From Chryseomonas sp014190935 (lineage in GTDB: Bacteria; Pseudomonadota; Gammaproteobacteria; Pseudomonadales; Pseudomonadaceae): DNA of 64,000 nt. Numbering within the stretch: the first letter of the stretch is position 1; the number at the start of each line of letters is the position of its first letter. The notes beneath the pieces are model-generated. The model saw only the letters and a program-made list of their open reading frames with translations. It did not search any database and was not told where the DNA came from. Below are positions 35,926 through 44,453 of the stretch, piece by piece. Where the stretch lies: contig NZ_JACHVV010000002.1 of NCBI RefSeq assembly GCF_014190935.1, forward strand, positions 496,001 through 560,000, written 5' to 3'. The translations under genes and the position numbers were made by a program.

Positions 35926-36496
35926 AGCGGCGAGCCACCTGGACGCGCGTCATCAAGGCCCTTGGACAGGCGGTTTGAAAGCTGCTCGAGTGGCATACCA
36001 CCAGCTCCCTGTACGGCAATGACGAAGGTTATTAGTCATACATATTCAACGGCCCCGATAAAAAAGTAACCGGCACCCTCGTGAATGACGCTACCAACGC
36101 TACGTTTTGCCGCTTAGGACTCACTTAAGGCGCCTGTACCTAATGTGGTGCCCATAGCAATTAAAAGACTTATCTATGAGCCAGCACGAGCCGAGGCAGC
36201 CCAGGGCTTGGAACGATCCGGAGATCCGCCTTGCCGCCCACCTGTATCGTGCCGGTCATGGGGCCTGAGGACGACTGCCTGGTCCTCAGGTGAGCTTTTA
36301 GCGGGTAGATAGGGATACCCCGGCGATCAGCGACATCGCGCGTCCAGGCGCCATCCACGCAGGGCCGCGGCCCTGCGTGGATGGCCCTCACACAACATGG
36401 CAGACTCCTGAGCCCGGAGGATCCGCACCCTGCCAACCGCGCTGTGCCTGCACAAGCGCGGTGGACAGGCGCGAGGACTATCGCCTCGCCGGCGAG
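35926..36496. other. Long intergenic region with two strong palindromes
   Basis: No gene is supported in these 571 bases. They contain a 9-bp stem hairpin at 36264-36290 followed by GAGCTTTTA, and a perfect 36-bp palindrome at 36350-36385. The left part (36010-36180) is visibly AT-richer than the surroundings, as expected of a promoter region for the minus-strand gene at 35925. Confidence 0.6.
36350..36385. repeat. Perfect 36-bp palindrome
   Basis: Eighteen-base arms meet with no spacer: GCCATCCACGCAGGGCCG and its exact reverse complement. It lies about 110 bp past the end of the hiuH-like gene. No run of T follows on either strand, so it is not a typical intrinsic terminator. Confidence 0.95.
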
Positions 36497-36895
36497 CTAG
36501 GAACCGCGATAGGTGCTGAAGCCGTAGGGGCTGAGCAACAGCGGGATATGGTAGTGCTGCTCCGGCTGGGTGACGTCGAACACCACGGGGATTTCGGGGA
36601 AGAAGGCGCTGCGGCCCTGCTGGCGATAGTAATCGCCGGTCTTGAAGACCACCCGGTATTCACCCTTCTCGAAGGTCTTTTCCTTGGGAAACAGCGCCGG
36701 CACCCGGCCCTGCTCGTTGGTGACCTCTTCCGCCAGCGGCTGCCATCCCTGCCCTACCTGGCGCTCCAGGGTCACGTGCACTCCCGCCGACGGCTTGCCG
36801 TCTTCAAGGTTGAGCACATGGACACTCAGGGGGTTGGGCGCGGCGACCGCGAAGCCGGACAGGGCCAGGCCAGACAACAGCACGAACGTTTTCAT
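36497..36895 (-). CDS. hiuH: Periplasmic 5-hydroxyisourate hydrolase (transthyretin-like)
   Basis: The product has 132 residues. A cleavable signal peptide (MKTFVLLSGLALSGFAVA) precedes a complete transthyretin-related domain. Diagnostic features are LSVHVLNLEDGKPSAGV with the catalytic His, the HYHIPLLLSPYGFSTYRGS C-terminus ending in the family signature YRGS, and the FPEIPVVFDV segment. The enzyme hydrolyses 5-hydroxyisourate in urate breakdown; the signal places it in the periplasm. The ATG at 36895 overlaps the end of an AAGGAG site and begins the signal. It is the second gene of a two-gene operon, 11 bp after the HbpS-like gene. Confidence 0.92.
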   Translation of the reverse strand: MKTFVLLSGLALSGFAVAAPNPLSVHVLNLEDGKPSAGVHVTLERQVGQGWQPLAEEVTNEQGRVPALFPKEKTFEKGEYRVVFKTGDYYRQQGRSAFFPEIPVVFDVTQPEQHYHIPLLLSPYGFSTYRGS

Positions 36896-36906
36896 GAAAA
36901 TCTCCT

Positions 36907-37383
36907 TCAAGGATGAGAGGTGAGGTTGAGGTGTTCCGCGGCCGCCAGCGCACAGCGCTCGTCCGCCCCGCCACCGCCGGCACCGGCGATGCCCAGGGCG
37001 CCGACCAGCTGGTCGCCTTCGTAGAGCGGGATGCCACCGCCCAGCAGCAGCAATTCGGGCAGGGTGACGAGATTGGCCGCATCCGGGTTTTGCCGGGCAC
37101 GCTCGGCCAGCGCCTGCGACGGGGTGCGGGTAGACAGGGCGGTAAAGGCCTTGCGCCGCGCCGCCTCGGCGTTGTGCGGTCCGACGCGGGTATCGCGTTG
37201 CAGGAGGATCAGTTGACCGCTGCGGTCGAGTACCGCGAGCGCGGCGCTGCAGGGCGCGGCCTGCGCCAGACGATGCGCGGCATCAAGGTCGAGATCGGGG
37301 TGCTGCGGCAGCGCCGCCTGCACCTGGCCGAGCAAGGCAGCGCCCAGCAGCGTGACGGTAAGGGAAGAAAGAAAGCGCGACAT
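36907..37383 (-). CDS. GlcG/HbpS-family periplasmic protein
   Basis: The product has 158 residues. A signal peptide (SRFLSSLTVTLLGAALLGQVQA) precedes a GlcG/HbpS (Cob-adenosyltransferase-like) domain: AALAVLDRSGQLILLQRDTRVGPHNAEAARRKA, then LLLGGGIPLYEGDQLVGALGIAGAGGGGADE. Members bind haem or small organic acids; which one here is unknown. Its pairing with a periplasmic hydroxyisourate hydrolase suggests oxidative chemistry outside the cytoplasm. A short palindrome (37453-37466) lies 70 bp upstream. Confidence 0.85.
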   Translation of the reverse strand: MSRFLSSLTVTLLGAALLGQVQAALPQHPDLDLDAAHRLAQAAPCSAALAVLDRSGQLILLQRDTRVGPHNAEAARRKAFTALSTRTPSQALAERARQNPDAANLVTLPELLLLGGGIPLYEGDQLVGALGIAGAGGGGADERCALAAAEHLNLTSHP

Positions 37384-37743
37384 GATTCGAGGTCCAGAAG
37401 ATGACCTCGCCAAATTATCTTGATCGTTCGGTCAGGAACGGGTACTGCGGGATGACAATTTTGTCAGAAGGATCAGCGGGATAGCTGTCCTGACCCGGCA
37501 AGTACCACTCCTTACCCGCGGCTTGAACATTCTTCCCTTGCGGCGCGTGAAGGCGGCACGCCGAGGCTCCCGTTGCGTTTATCCGTCTCTATTGCCGAGC
37601 AGCTTGAGTCGACAGTCGCCTCGCGAATGGCCCGTTGCCTTTAGAGGTGCACAGGCTCATCGAGCGCGAAAAATCATCGGACCACTATTGATCGATTAGA
37701 TCAAAACATGCTTTATTGTGATCAGAACAATCACAAGGTAGGC
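37384..37743. promoter_or_regulatory. Divergent regulatory region between hiuH operon and sugar-acid cluster
   Basis: These 360 bases carry no gene. Three inverted repeats stand out: TGACAATTTTGTCA (37453-37466), upstream of the leftward operon; TTGATC-N5-GATCAA (37688-37704); and TTGTGAT-N7-ATCACAA (37716-37736). The last two lie immediately before the first gene of the rightward cluster and are the best operator candidates for its DeoR repressor. Confidence 0.65.
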
Positions 37744-38625
37744 ATGACCATGAAATTCCGCGGCATCGTTCCCGCCCTCGTTACCCCTTTTGACGCCCAG
37801 CAACGGGTCGATGAAAACGCTTTGCGCGGTTTGATCGAAAACCTGATCGGCGCCGGCGTCCACGGCCTGTTCGTACTGGGCACCAACGGCGAGTTCTTCG
37901 CGCTCTCCGAAGCCGAAAAGCTGCGTATCGCCGAGCTCACCGTGGACGCCGCGGGCGGCCGGGTCCCGGTGGTGGCCGGTACCGGTGCCTTCGCCACGCA
38001 TGAAGTGATTGAACTGAACAAAAAGATGGCGGATCGCGGCGTCGATGCCCTGTCGGTGATCACGCCCTACTTCAATGCCGTCAGCCAGAAAGAGCTGATC
38101 ACGCATTACGAAGCCATTGGCGACGCCTCCCCGCTGCCGCTCATGCTCTACAACATTCCGGCCAAGACCGGCATGTCGATCGGTATCGGCGCCGTGGCCG
38201 CCTTGAGCCAGCACCCGCAGATCAAAGGGATCAAGGACAGCGCCGGCAACTTCGACGCCCTGGTGCAGATGCTGAAGTACCGCAGCGATGACTTCGCCGT
38301 CTTCGCCGGTACCGACTCCCTCATCTACTGGAACCTGCTGGCCGGCGGCGATGGCGCGGTGGCGGCCACGGCCAACGCGGTACCCCATGTGGTCATGACC
38401 ATCTGGAACGCCTTCCAGGCCGGTGACCACACCACCGCCCGCGCCGCCCAGGAAAAGCTGCGGCCGCTGCGCGATGCCTTTGCCCTGGGCACCATGCCGT
38501 CGGTGCTGAAGAAGGCCGCCGACCTGCTCAACGTTCCGGTCGGCCCCTGCCGGGCCCCGGTCGCGCCGCTGGACGAAGCCACGGTGCACAAGCTCGAAGG
38601 CCTGCTGGCCATCTACCGCGACTGA
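37744..38625 (+). CDS. DHDPS/N-acetylneuraminate lyase-family aldolase
   Basis: The product has 293 residues forming a (beta/alpha)8 Schiff-base aldolase. Landmarks are FRGIVPALVTPFD, the GTNGEFFALSEAEK loop, the tyrosine in LMLYNIPAKTG and the Schiff-base lysine in IKGIKDSAGN. Family members condense or cleave pyruvate with aldehydes (DapA, NanA, KDG aldolase). Its place at the head of an acid-sugar cluster indicates a catabolic lyase, not lysine synthesis. ATG at 37744 has AAGG five bases upstream; a second ATG is two codons later. It is preceded by two palindromes. Confidence 0.9.
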   Translation: MTMKFRGIVPALVTPFDAQQRVDENALRGLIENLIGAGVHGLFVLGTNGEFFALSEAEKLRIAELTVDAAGGRVPVVAGTGAFATHEVIELNKKMADRGVDALSVITPYFNAVSQKELITHYEAIGDASPLPLMLYNIPAKTGMSIGIGAVAALSQHPQIKGIKDSAGNFDALVQMLKYRSDDFAVFAGTDSLIYWNLLAGGDGAVAATANAVPHVVMTIWNAFQAGDHTTARAAQEKLRPLRDAFALGTMPSVLKKAADLLNVPVGPCRAPVAPLDEATVHKLEGLLAIYRD

Positions 38626-38637
38626 TCCGGAGCGCCC

Positions 38638-39804
38638 ATGTCCCTCTATCATTTCCAGACCGTCAAACACCTGGTTCACGGCGCTGGCGCCCTGGATCAG
38701 CTCGGCGACAAGCTCGCCCTTCTCGACGTCCCGCTGCGCCGCGTGGTGCTGGTCACCCAGAACGCCATGCATGGCCTGGGCGTGACCGAGCGCGTCAAGG
38801 CGCAACTGGCCGCCCGCGACATCGACGTGGCGGTGATCGACAACGTCGAGATCGAGCCGACCCTTGAGAACATCGAGCAGGTCTTTCGCGAGCAGGTCGC
38901 GCCGCGCCAACCGGACGCCCTGCTGGCCATCGGCGGCGGCTCGGTGCTGGACGCCGCCAAGCTGTTCGCGGTCATGCTCACCAACGAGCAGTCGCTCAGG
39001 TCCATGCTCGGCATCGACCAGGTGGCCCGCGCCGGGCTGCCCACCGTGCTGGTCCCCACCACTGCCGGCACCGGCTCGGAAGTGACGCCCAATGCCATCG
39101 TCACCCTGCCCGACGAAGAGCTGAAAGTGGGCGTGGTCAGCCGCCACCTGCTGCCCGCTCTGGTGCTGCTCGATCCACTGCTGACCCTGAGCCTGCCCAA
39201 GGCCATCACTGCGGCTACCGGGATGGACGCCTTCACCCACTCCCTGGAGTCCTTCATCTCCAACAAGGCCAACCCGGTCAGCGATACCTTCGCCCTGGAG
39301 TCCATGCGCCTGATCGCCGGTAGCATCGTCGAGGCCTACCAGCAGCCGGATTCGGTACGCGCCCGCAGCGACATGCTGCTCGGCTCCACCTATGGCGGCG
39401 TGGCCCTGACCGCCGCCGGCACGGCCGCTGTCCATGCCCTGGCCTATCCCCTGGGCGGCAAGTTCCACGTCACCCATGGCGTGGCCAATGCCATGCTGCT
39501 GCCCCATGTCATGGCCTTCAACCTGGACAGTTGCGCGCCGCGCCTGAAGCGCGCCGCCCTGGTCTGCGGCCTGGCCCGCGAGGAAGACAGCGACGAAGCC
39601 GCCGCACACAAGTTGATCGAACAGATCGCCGCCTGGACCGCCACCCTGGAGATTCCGCAGGACCTGGCCGCCTTTGGTGTCCGCGAGGAACACCTGCCAG
39701 AGATGGCCGTGGCGGCGTCCAAGGTCACCCGACTGATGGTCAACAATCCCAAGCCGCTGAGCCTGGACGACATCCAGGCGCTCTATCGGCGGCTGCTGCC
39801 ATGA
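38638..39804 (+). CDS. Iron-containing (group III) alcohol dehydrogenase
   Basis: The product has 388 residues. It has the NAD-binding AIGGGSVLDAAKLFAV and TTAGTGSEVTPNAIV loops. The metal-site histidines lie in MDAFTHSLESF and in HALAYPLGGKFHVTHGVANA. It oxidises an alcohol or hydroxy-acid (or reduces an aldehyde) with NAD(P). CCGGAG lies six bases before the ATG, 12 bp after the aldolase, and the stop overlaps the kinase gene by four bases (ATGA). Confidence 0.93.
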   Translation: MSLYHFQTVKHLVHGAGALDQLGDKLALLDVPLRRVVLVTQNAMHGLGVTERVKAQLAARDIDVAVIDNVEIEPTLENIEQVFREQVAPRQPDALLAIGGGSVLDAAKLFAVMLTNEQSLRSMLGIDQVARAGLPTVLVPTTAGTGSEVTPNAIVTLPDEELKVGVVSRHLLPALVLLDPLLTLSLPKAITAATGMDAFTHSLESFISNKANPVSDTFALESMRLIAGSIVEAYQQPDSVRARSDMLLGSTYGGVALTAAGTAAVHALAYPLGGKFHVTHGVANAMLLPHVMAFNLDSCAPRLKRAALVCGLAREEDSDEAAAHKLIEQIAAWTATLEIPQDLAAFGVREEHLPEMAVAASKVTRLMVNNPKPLSLDDIQALYRRLLP

Positions 39805-41054
39805 CCCGCCTGCTGATCCTGGCCGACGACCTCAGCGGCGCCGCCGACTGCGCCCTGGGCTTTGCCAAGGCCCAGGCGACCCGGGTGCTGCTCGACGCCG
39901 CGGCCCTGGATGCCCAGGCACCGGTGACGGCACTGGATCTGGACAGCCGTCGACTGGACGCGCGTGCGGCCGCCGCGCGCCATGCCGCACTGCTCGGGCA
40001 CCCGGCGTTGGCGGGCGCCGCGCTCTACAAGAAGATCGACTCCACCCTGCGTGGCAATGTCGCCGCCGAGGTAGCGGCCCTCGCCCCGCGCGGCCTGGCC
40101 CTGGTTGCGCCCGCCTACCCGGCACTGGGCCGCACGACCCAGGGTGGCATTCAGTACCTGGACAGCGTACCGGTCGACCAGACCGATGTCTGGCGCAACG
40201 AGGGCCTGACCGGCAGTGCCGATCTGGTCGCTCAACTGACCGATCACGGCATCAGCTGTGCCCGGCTCGACCTCGCCACCCTGCGTCAGCCGGTGGCCCT
40301 GGCCGCCGCCCTGCGCCGCGCGCTGGACAGTGGTCTGCCCGCGCTGGTCTGCGACGCCGAGCGCCAAACGGACCTTGAGGCGCTGGCCCGGGCCTCCGCG
40401 CCCCTGGCGCAGCAGCTGTTCTGGGTCGGCTCCGCGGGCCTGGCCGAGGCGCTGCCTGCAGCGCTGGGCCTGACCGGCCACACCGCACTCCGCCCTCCAA
40501 GCGACGGCCCGATCCTTACGGTGGTGGGCAGCATGTCACGACACTCCCAGGCCCAGGCCGAGTGTCTGGTGGCGGGGAGCGGCCAGCACTGGCAGCGGCT
40601 GGCCCCTGCCTGGCTGCTGGAGCCGCAGCGCGCCGCCGAGCGTACCGCGCTGGCCGCAGCCCTCGCTCGGCAGCTCGCCCGCGGCGAAGACGTCCTGGTG
40701 AGTCTTGACCAGCAGGCCCGGGATCCGCGTCAGGCCGTGGCCCTGAGCCAGGCCCTGGCCGAACTGCTGCAGCCCGCCCTGCAGGAGGCCGCCGCCCTCA
40801 TGGCCACCGGCGGCGAAACCGCTCGCGCCCTGCTCGCCCAGGCCGGCATCACCGCGCTGGACCTGCACAGCGCCCTCGCACCGGGCGTGGCCCTGGCCAG
40901 CACCCGCTGGCGTGGTCGCGCCCTGCGGGTAGTGACCAAGGCCGGCGGCTTTGGCCAACCCGACACCCTCCTCGACGCCTGGCGCCACCTGCGCGCCAGC
41001 CTACCCGCACAGGCCGCCACGGCCTGCCTGCAGAAGGAAGCCCACCATGTCTGA
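39801..41054 (+). CDS. Four-carbon acid sugar kinase (DUF1537 family)
   Basis: The product has 417 residues. It has the N-terminal sugar-binding domain (LLILADDLSGAADCALGFA) and the KKIDSTLRGNVAAEVAAL segment. The C-terminal nucleotide-binding domain has ILTVVGSMSRHSQAQ, MATGGETARALLA and VTKAGGFGQPDTL. Family members (OtnK, DtnK) phosphorylate four-carbon acids such as threonate or erythronate at C4. It overlaps the alcohol dehydrogenase by four bases and the pdxA2-like gene by eight, so it is tightly co-translated. It feeds directly into the next enzyme. Confidence 0.93.
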   Translation: MTRLLILADDLSGAADCALGFAKAQATRVLLDAAALDAQAPVTALDLDSRRLDARAAAARHAALLGHPALAGAALYKKIDSTLRGNVAAEVAALAPRGLALVAPAYPALGRTTQGGIQYLDSVPVDQTDVWRNEGLTGSADLVAQLTDHGISCARLDLATLRQPVALAAALRRALDSGLPALVCDAERQTDLEALARASAPLAQQLFWVGSAGLAEALPAALGLTGHTALRPPSDGPILTVVGSMSRHSQAQAECLVAGSGQHWQRLAPAWLLEPQRAAERTALAAALARQLARGEDVLVSLDQQARDPRQAVALSQALAELLQPALQEAAALMATGGETARALLAQAGITALDLHSALAPGVALASTRWRGRALRVVTKAGGFGQPDTLLDAWRHLRASLPAQAATACLQKEAHHV

Positions 41055-42060
41055 ACGTCCCGTCATCGGCATCACCATGGGTGACGCCACCGGCGTCGGT
41101 CCCGAAATCATCATGAAGTCCCTGGCCCACGCCTCGGTGTACGACAGTTGCCGGCCGCTGGTCATCGGCGACGCCGGTCGCCTGGAGGATGCCAATCGCA
41201 TCGTCGGCGGTCGCCTGCAGATCAACGCCATCGAGCGCCCCGATCAGGCACGCTTCCAACCCGGCGTGGTGGATTGCATCGACCTCGGGCTGATTCCCGC
41301 CGACCTGCCCTACGGCAAGCTGTCCGCCCTGGCCGGCGACGCCGCCTATCGCTACATCGAACGCACCGTGCAGCTCACCTCCGCCGGTGAACTCGATGCC
41401 ATCTGCACCGCCCCGCTGAACAAGGAAGCCCTGCACGCGGGCGGCCATATCTTCCCGGGCCATACCGAGCTGCTGGCGCACCTCACCGGCACCGAGGAGG
41501 TGTCGATGATGCTGATGACGCCGATCCTCAAGGTCATCCACGTCACCACCCATATCGGCATCATCGACGCCATCGCACGCATTGAGCCGGGCCTGGTCAA
41601 GCGCACCATCGAACGCGCCCACGCCACCCTGCAGCGGGCCGGCATCCAGGATCCCCTGATCGCCGTCTGCGGCATCAACCCGCATGCCGGCGAGAACGGC
41701 CTGTTTGGCTACGGGGAAGAAGAAACCAAGATCCAGCCGGCCATCGACGAACTGCGCGCCCGTGGCTGGCGCGTGGAAGGCCCGCTGCCTGCGGACACCC
41801 TGTTCTTCCGCGCCGGTCGCGGCGATTTCGACTGCGTGGTGGCCATGTATCACGACCAGGGCCACGGCCCGGTCAAGGTCATGGGCCTGGAAGCGGGCGT
41901 CAATGTCACCGTCGGCCTGCCGGTGATCCGCACCTCGGTGGACCACGGCACCGCCTTCGACATCGCCGGTAAGGGCATCGCCGACGAGCGCAGCCTGATC
42001 GAGGCGCTGCGCCAGGCCACCGAACTCGCCAGCCGGCACCGCGCCAGCCAGGCCGCCTGA
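41047..42060 (+). CDS. pdxA2: PdxA2-type 4-phospho-acid-sugar dehydrogenase
   Basis: The product has 337 residues and belongs to the PdxA fold: ITMGDATGVGPEIIMKSLA, the metal-site GHTELLAHL, and MYHDQGHGPVKVMG with VDHGTAFDIAGKGIAD. PdxA2 enzymes linked to DUF1537 kinases oxidise and decarboxylate D-threonate or D-erythronate 4-phosphate to dihydroxyacetone phosphate, unlike true PdxA of vitamin B6 synthesis. Adjacency to the kinase makes the catabolic role nearly certain. It starts inside the last codons of the kinase. Confidence 0.94.
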   Translation: MSERPVIGITMGDATGVGPEIIMKSLAHASVYDSCRPLVIGDAGRLEDANRIVGGRLQINAIERPDQARFQPGVVDCIDLGLIPADLPYGKLSALAGDAAYRYIERTVQLTSAGELDAICTAPLNKEALHAGGHIFPGHTELLAHLTGTEEVSMMLMTPILKVIHVTTHIGIIDAIARIEPGLVKRTIERAHATLQRAGIQDPLIAVCGINPHAGENGLFGYGEEETKIQPAIDELRARGWRVEGPLPADTLFFRAGRGDFDCVVAMYHDQGHGPVKVMGLEAGVNVTVGLPVIRTSVDHGTAFDIAGKGIADERSLIEALRQATELASRHRASQAA

Positions 42061-42071
42061 GGAGCCTGACC

Positions 42072-43022
42072 ATGAAAGTCGTCTGCACCTCGCCGTCCTT
42101 CGCCAAGTACTCCCGGGAACCGCTCGAGCTGCTGGCCCGCCACGGCATCGACGTGGTGACCCTGCCCGCCGACATCGATGCCGAGGGTTTCATCGCCGCG
42201 GCCGCCGATTGCCAGGCGGCCATCACCGCCTTCAACGTCTTCGACGCCGCCACCTTCGCGGCCCTGCCGCAGCTGCGCCTGGTGTGCAAGCACGGCGTCG
42301 GGGTCGACAACATCGACCTGAACGCGGCCCGCGCCAACAGCGTGACCGTGTGCAACGTGCCCAACTCCAACCGCCATGCGGTGGCCGACTACACCTTCGC
42401 CCTGCTGCTGGCCTCGGCCCGCCAGGTGGCCCGCGCCGACCGCGAAACCCGCGCCGGCGAGTGGCCACGGTTGTTTGGCGCGGATGTCCATGGCAAGACC
42501 CTGGGCATCGTCGGCCTGGGCAGCATCGGCAAGGAAGTCGCGCGGCGCGCCAGTGGCTTCGCCATGCGCGTCATCGCCCATGACCCCTATCCCGATCAGG
42601 CCTTCGCCGACCGCGAACGCATCGAATTCCGCGCCCTCGACGAACTCCTCGCCGAAGCCGATTTCGTCACGCTGCACATCGGCCTGTCCGACGCCACTCG
42701 CCACCTGCTGGATACACGGCGACTAGGCCTGATGAAGCCGGGTGCCCACCTGATCAACGCCGCCCGCGGCGGCATCGTCGATGAAGAGGCGCTCTACCAG
42801 GCGCTGCACAGCGGCCACCTGGGCGGTGCAGCCCTGGACGTGTTCGAGGACGAGCCGGCCAGCCAGCACCCGCTGTACGAGCTGCCCACCGTGGTGGTGT
42901 CCCCGCACATCGCCGGCTACACCCCGGGCGCGCTGGACATCCTCAGTCTCACCTGCGCCCGCAACGTGGTCGCCGCCCTTACCGGCACCCGCACCCTGGA
43001 GTCCGTCGTCGTCGCCCCCTGA
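42072..43022 (+). CDS. D-2-hydroxyacid dehydrogenase
   Basis: The product has 316 residues. It has the NAD-binding loop TLGIVGLGSIGKEVARRA and the catalytic Arg (LINAARGGIVDEEALY). The Glu/His pair lies in DVFEDEPAS and VSPHIAGYT. This is the phosphoglycerate-dehydrogenase-like family acting on 2-hydroxy or 2-keto acids. Within the cluster it may oxidise a sugar acid or reduce a keto product. GAGGAG lies upstream of the ATG, 11 bp after pdxA2. Confidence 0.93.
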   Translation: MKVVCTSPSFAKYSREPLELLARHGIDVVTLPADIDAEGFIAAAADCQAAITAFNVFDAATFAALPQLRLVCKHGVGVDNIDLNAARANSVTVCNVPNSNRHAVADYTFALLLASARQVARADRETRAGEWPRLFGADVHGKTLGIVGLGSIGKEVARRASGFAMRVIAHDPYPDQAFADRERIEFRALDELLAEADFVTLHIGLSDATRHLLDTRRLGLMKPGAHLINAARGGIVDEEALYQALHSGHLGGAALDVFEDEPASQHPLYELPTVVVSPHIAGYTPGALDILSLTCARNVVAALTGTRTLESVVVAP

Positions 43023-43049
43023 CCCCCCTACCCCTTTCGGAACCTGATC

Positions 43050-44375
43050 ATGGATAACAACAACAAGGCCACCAGGATTCGCTGGATCATCGCCGGACTG
43101 ATGTGGACAGCGATCGCCATCAACTACATCGACCGGGTGGTGCTATCCGCCGCCGCGCCCTTCATCAGCAAGGAATTCGCCCTCAACGCGACCGAGATGG
43201 GGCTGATCATGTCGGCCTTCTTCTGGTCGTACGCCCTGCTGCAGTTGCCCGCGGGCTGGCTGGCCGACCGCTTCGGTCAGAAGGCCACCCTGGGCGGCGC
43301 GGTGCTCTGGTGGTCGCTGGCGACCGCTCTGACCGGCCTCGCCACGGGCTTCAAGTCGCTGTTCGCCTTGCGCATCGGCCTGGGCATCGGCGAGGCGGCG
43401 GCCTACCCGAGCAACGCCGGCATCACCTCGCGCTGGTTTCCCGACAAGGAACGCGCCACCGTCTCGGGCATCTTCGACAGCGGTTCCAAGTTCGGCGGCG
43501 CCGTGGCCATGCCGCTGATCGTCGGCCTGATCGCGCTGTTCGGCTGGAAGCTGACCTTCGTCATCAGCGGCGCCCTCGGCATCCTCTGGGCCCTGGCCTG
43601 GTTCGCCTTCTACCGCAACGACCCGGAAGACCATCCGCGCATCAACCAGGCCGAGCTGCGCTACATCCGCGAAGGCCAGCGGCGCCGCGAAGGTAATGGC
43701 GAGAAGCCGGCCATGCGCTGGTACGAGCTGCTGCGCTACCGCAACGTCTGGGCCATGTGCCTGGGCTTCTTCTTCATCAACTACAACTCCTACTTCTTCA
43801 TCACCTGGCTGCCCACCTACCTGGTCAAGGAAAAGGGCATGGACCTCATCTCCATGGGCTTCATGGCGGCGCTGCCGCTGCTGATCGCCATGGTGGTGGA
43901 AGTCTTCGCCGGCTGGCTGTCGGATCGTATCTACCGCAGTGGCCGCTATTCGCTGACCACCATCCGCAAGACCTTCCTGATCGTCGGCCTGCTGATGGCT
44001 TCCTGCATCGGCCTGGCGGCCTTCGCCGAATCGGCCTGGATCGCCATCGTGCTGTTGTGCATCGCCAAATCCGGCACCACCGTGGCCGCCACCCAGGTCT
44101 GGGCCATGCCCGGGGATATCGCCCCGCGCGGCATGACCTCGATGCTGGCCGGCCTGCAGAACTCGGTGTCCAACATGGGCGGCGTGGTCGGCCCCATCGT
44201 CACCGGCTTCATCGTCGCCACCACCGGCTCCTTCAACATCGCCCTGCTGTTCTCGGCGGGGCTGATCGTGGCGGCCATCCTCAACTACCTGTTCCTGCTC
44301 GGTCGGGTGGAACCCATCGTCACCGAGGATGACCCGGAGGCGGACCTGCTGGGCGCTGGCCAACCCAGCCACTGA
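43050..44375 (+). CDS. MFS transporter, anion:cation symporter family
   Basis: The product has 441 residues with 12 hydrophobic helices. MFS signatures are the GWLADRFGQKATLG loop between helices 2 and 3 and the GIGEAAAYPSNAGITSRWFPDKER segment typical of hexuronate, galactonate and tartrate-type (ACS) carriers. It probably imports the acid sugar broken down by the cluster. It lies 27 bp after the dehydrogenase. Confidence 0.92.
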   Translation: MDNNNKATRIRWIIAGLMWTAIAINYIDRVVLSAAAPFISKEFALNATEMGLIMSAFFWSYALLQLPAGWLADRFGQKATLGGAVLWWSLATALTGLATGFKSLFALRIGLGIGEAAAYPSNAGITSRWFPDKERATVSGIFDSGSKFGGAVAMPLIVGLIALFGWKLTFVISGALGILWALAWFAFYRNDPEDHPRINQAELRYIREGQRRREGNGEKPAMRWYELLRYRNVWAMCLGFFFINYNSYFFITWLPTYLVKEKGMDLISMGFMAALPLLIAMVVEVFAGWLSDRIYRSGRYSLTTIRKTFLIVGLLMASCIGLAAFAESAWIAIVLLCIAKSGTTVAATQVWAMPGDIAPRGMTSMLAGLQNSVSNMGGVVGPIVTGFIVATTGSFNIALLFSAGLIVAAILNYLFLLGRVEPIVTEDDPEADLLGAGQPSH

Positions 44376-44453
44376 CGTTTCTCGCTCAGGGCGTCGGCGG
44401 CCTGCCGGCGCCCTGTGAAAAAGCTCGTACAACAACAACACGGAGCGATTTCC

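Noticed and set aside
36170..36436. 88-codon minus-strand open frame in the palindrome region
   Set aside because: No ribosome binding site, no homology, composition driven by the palindromes.
37696..39693. 665-codon minus-strand open frame under the aldolase and alcohol dehydrogenase genes
   Set aside because: It is antisense to two clear enzyme genes and typical of high-GC mirror frames.
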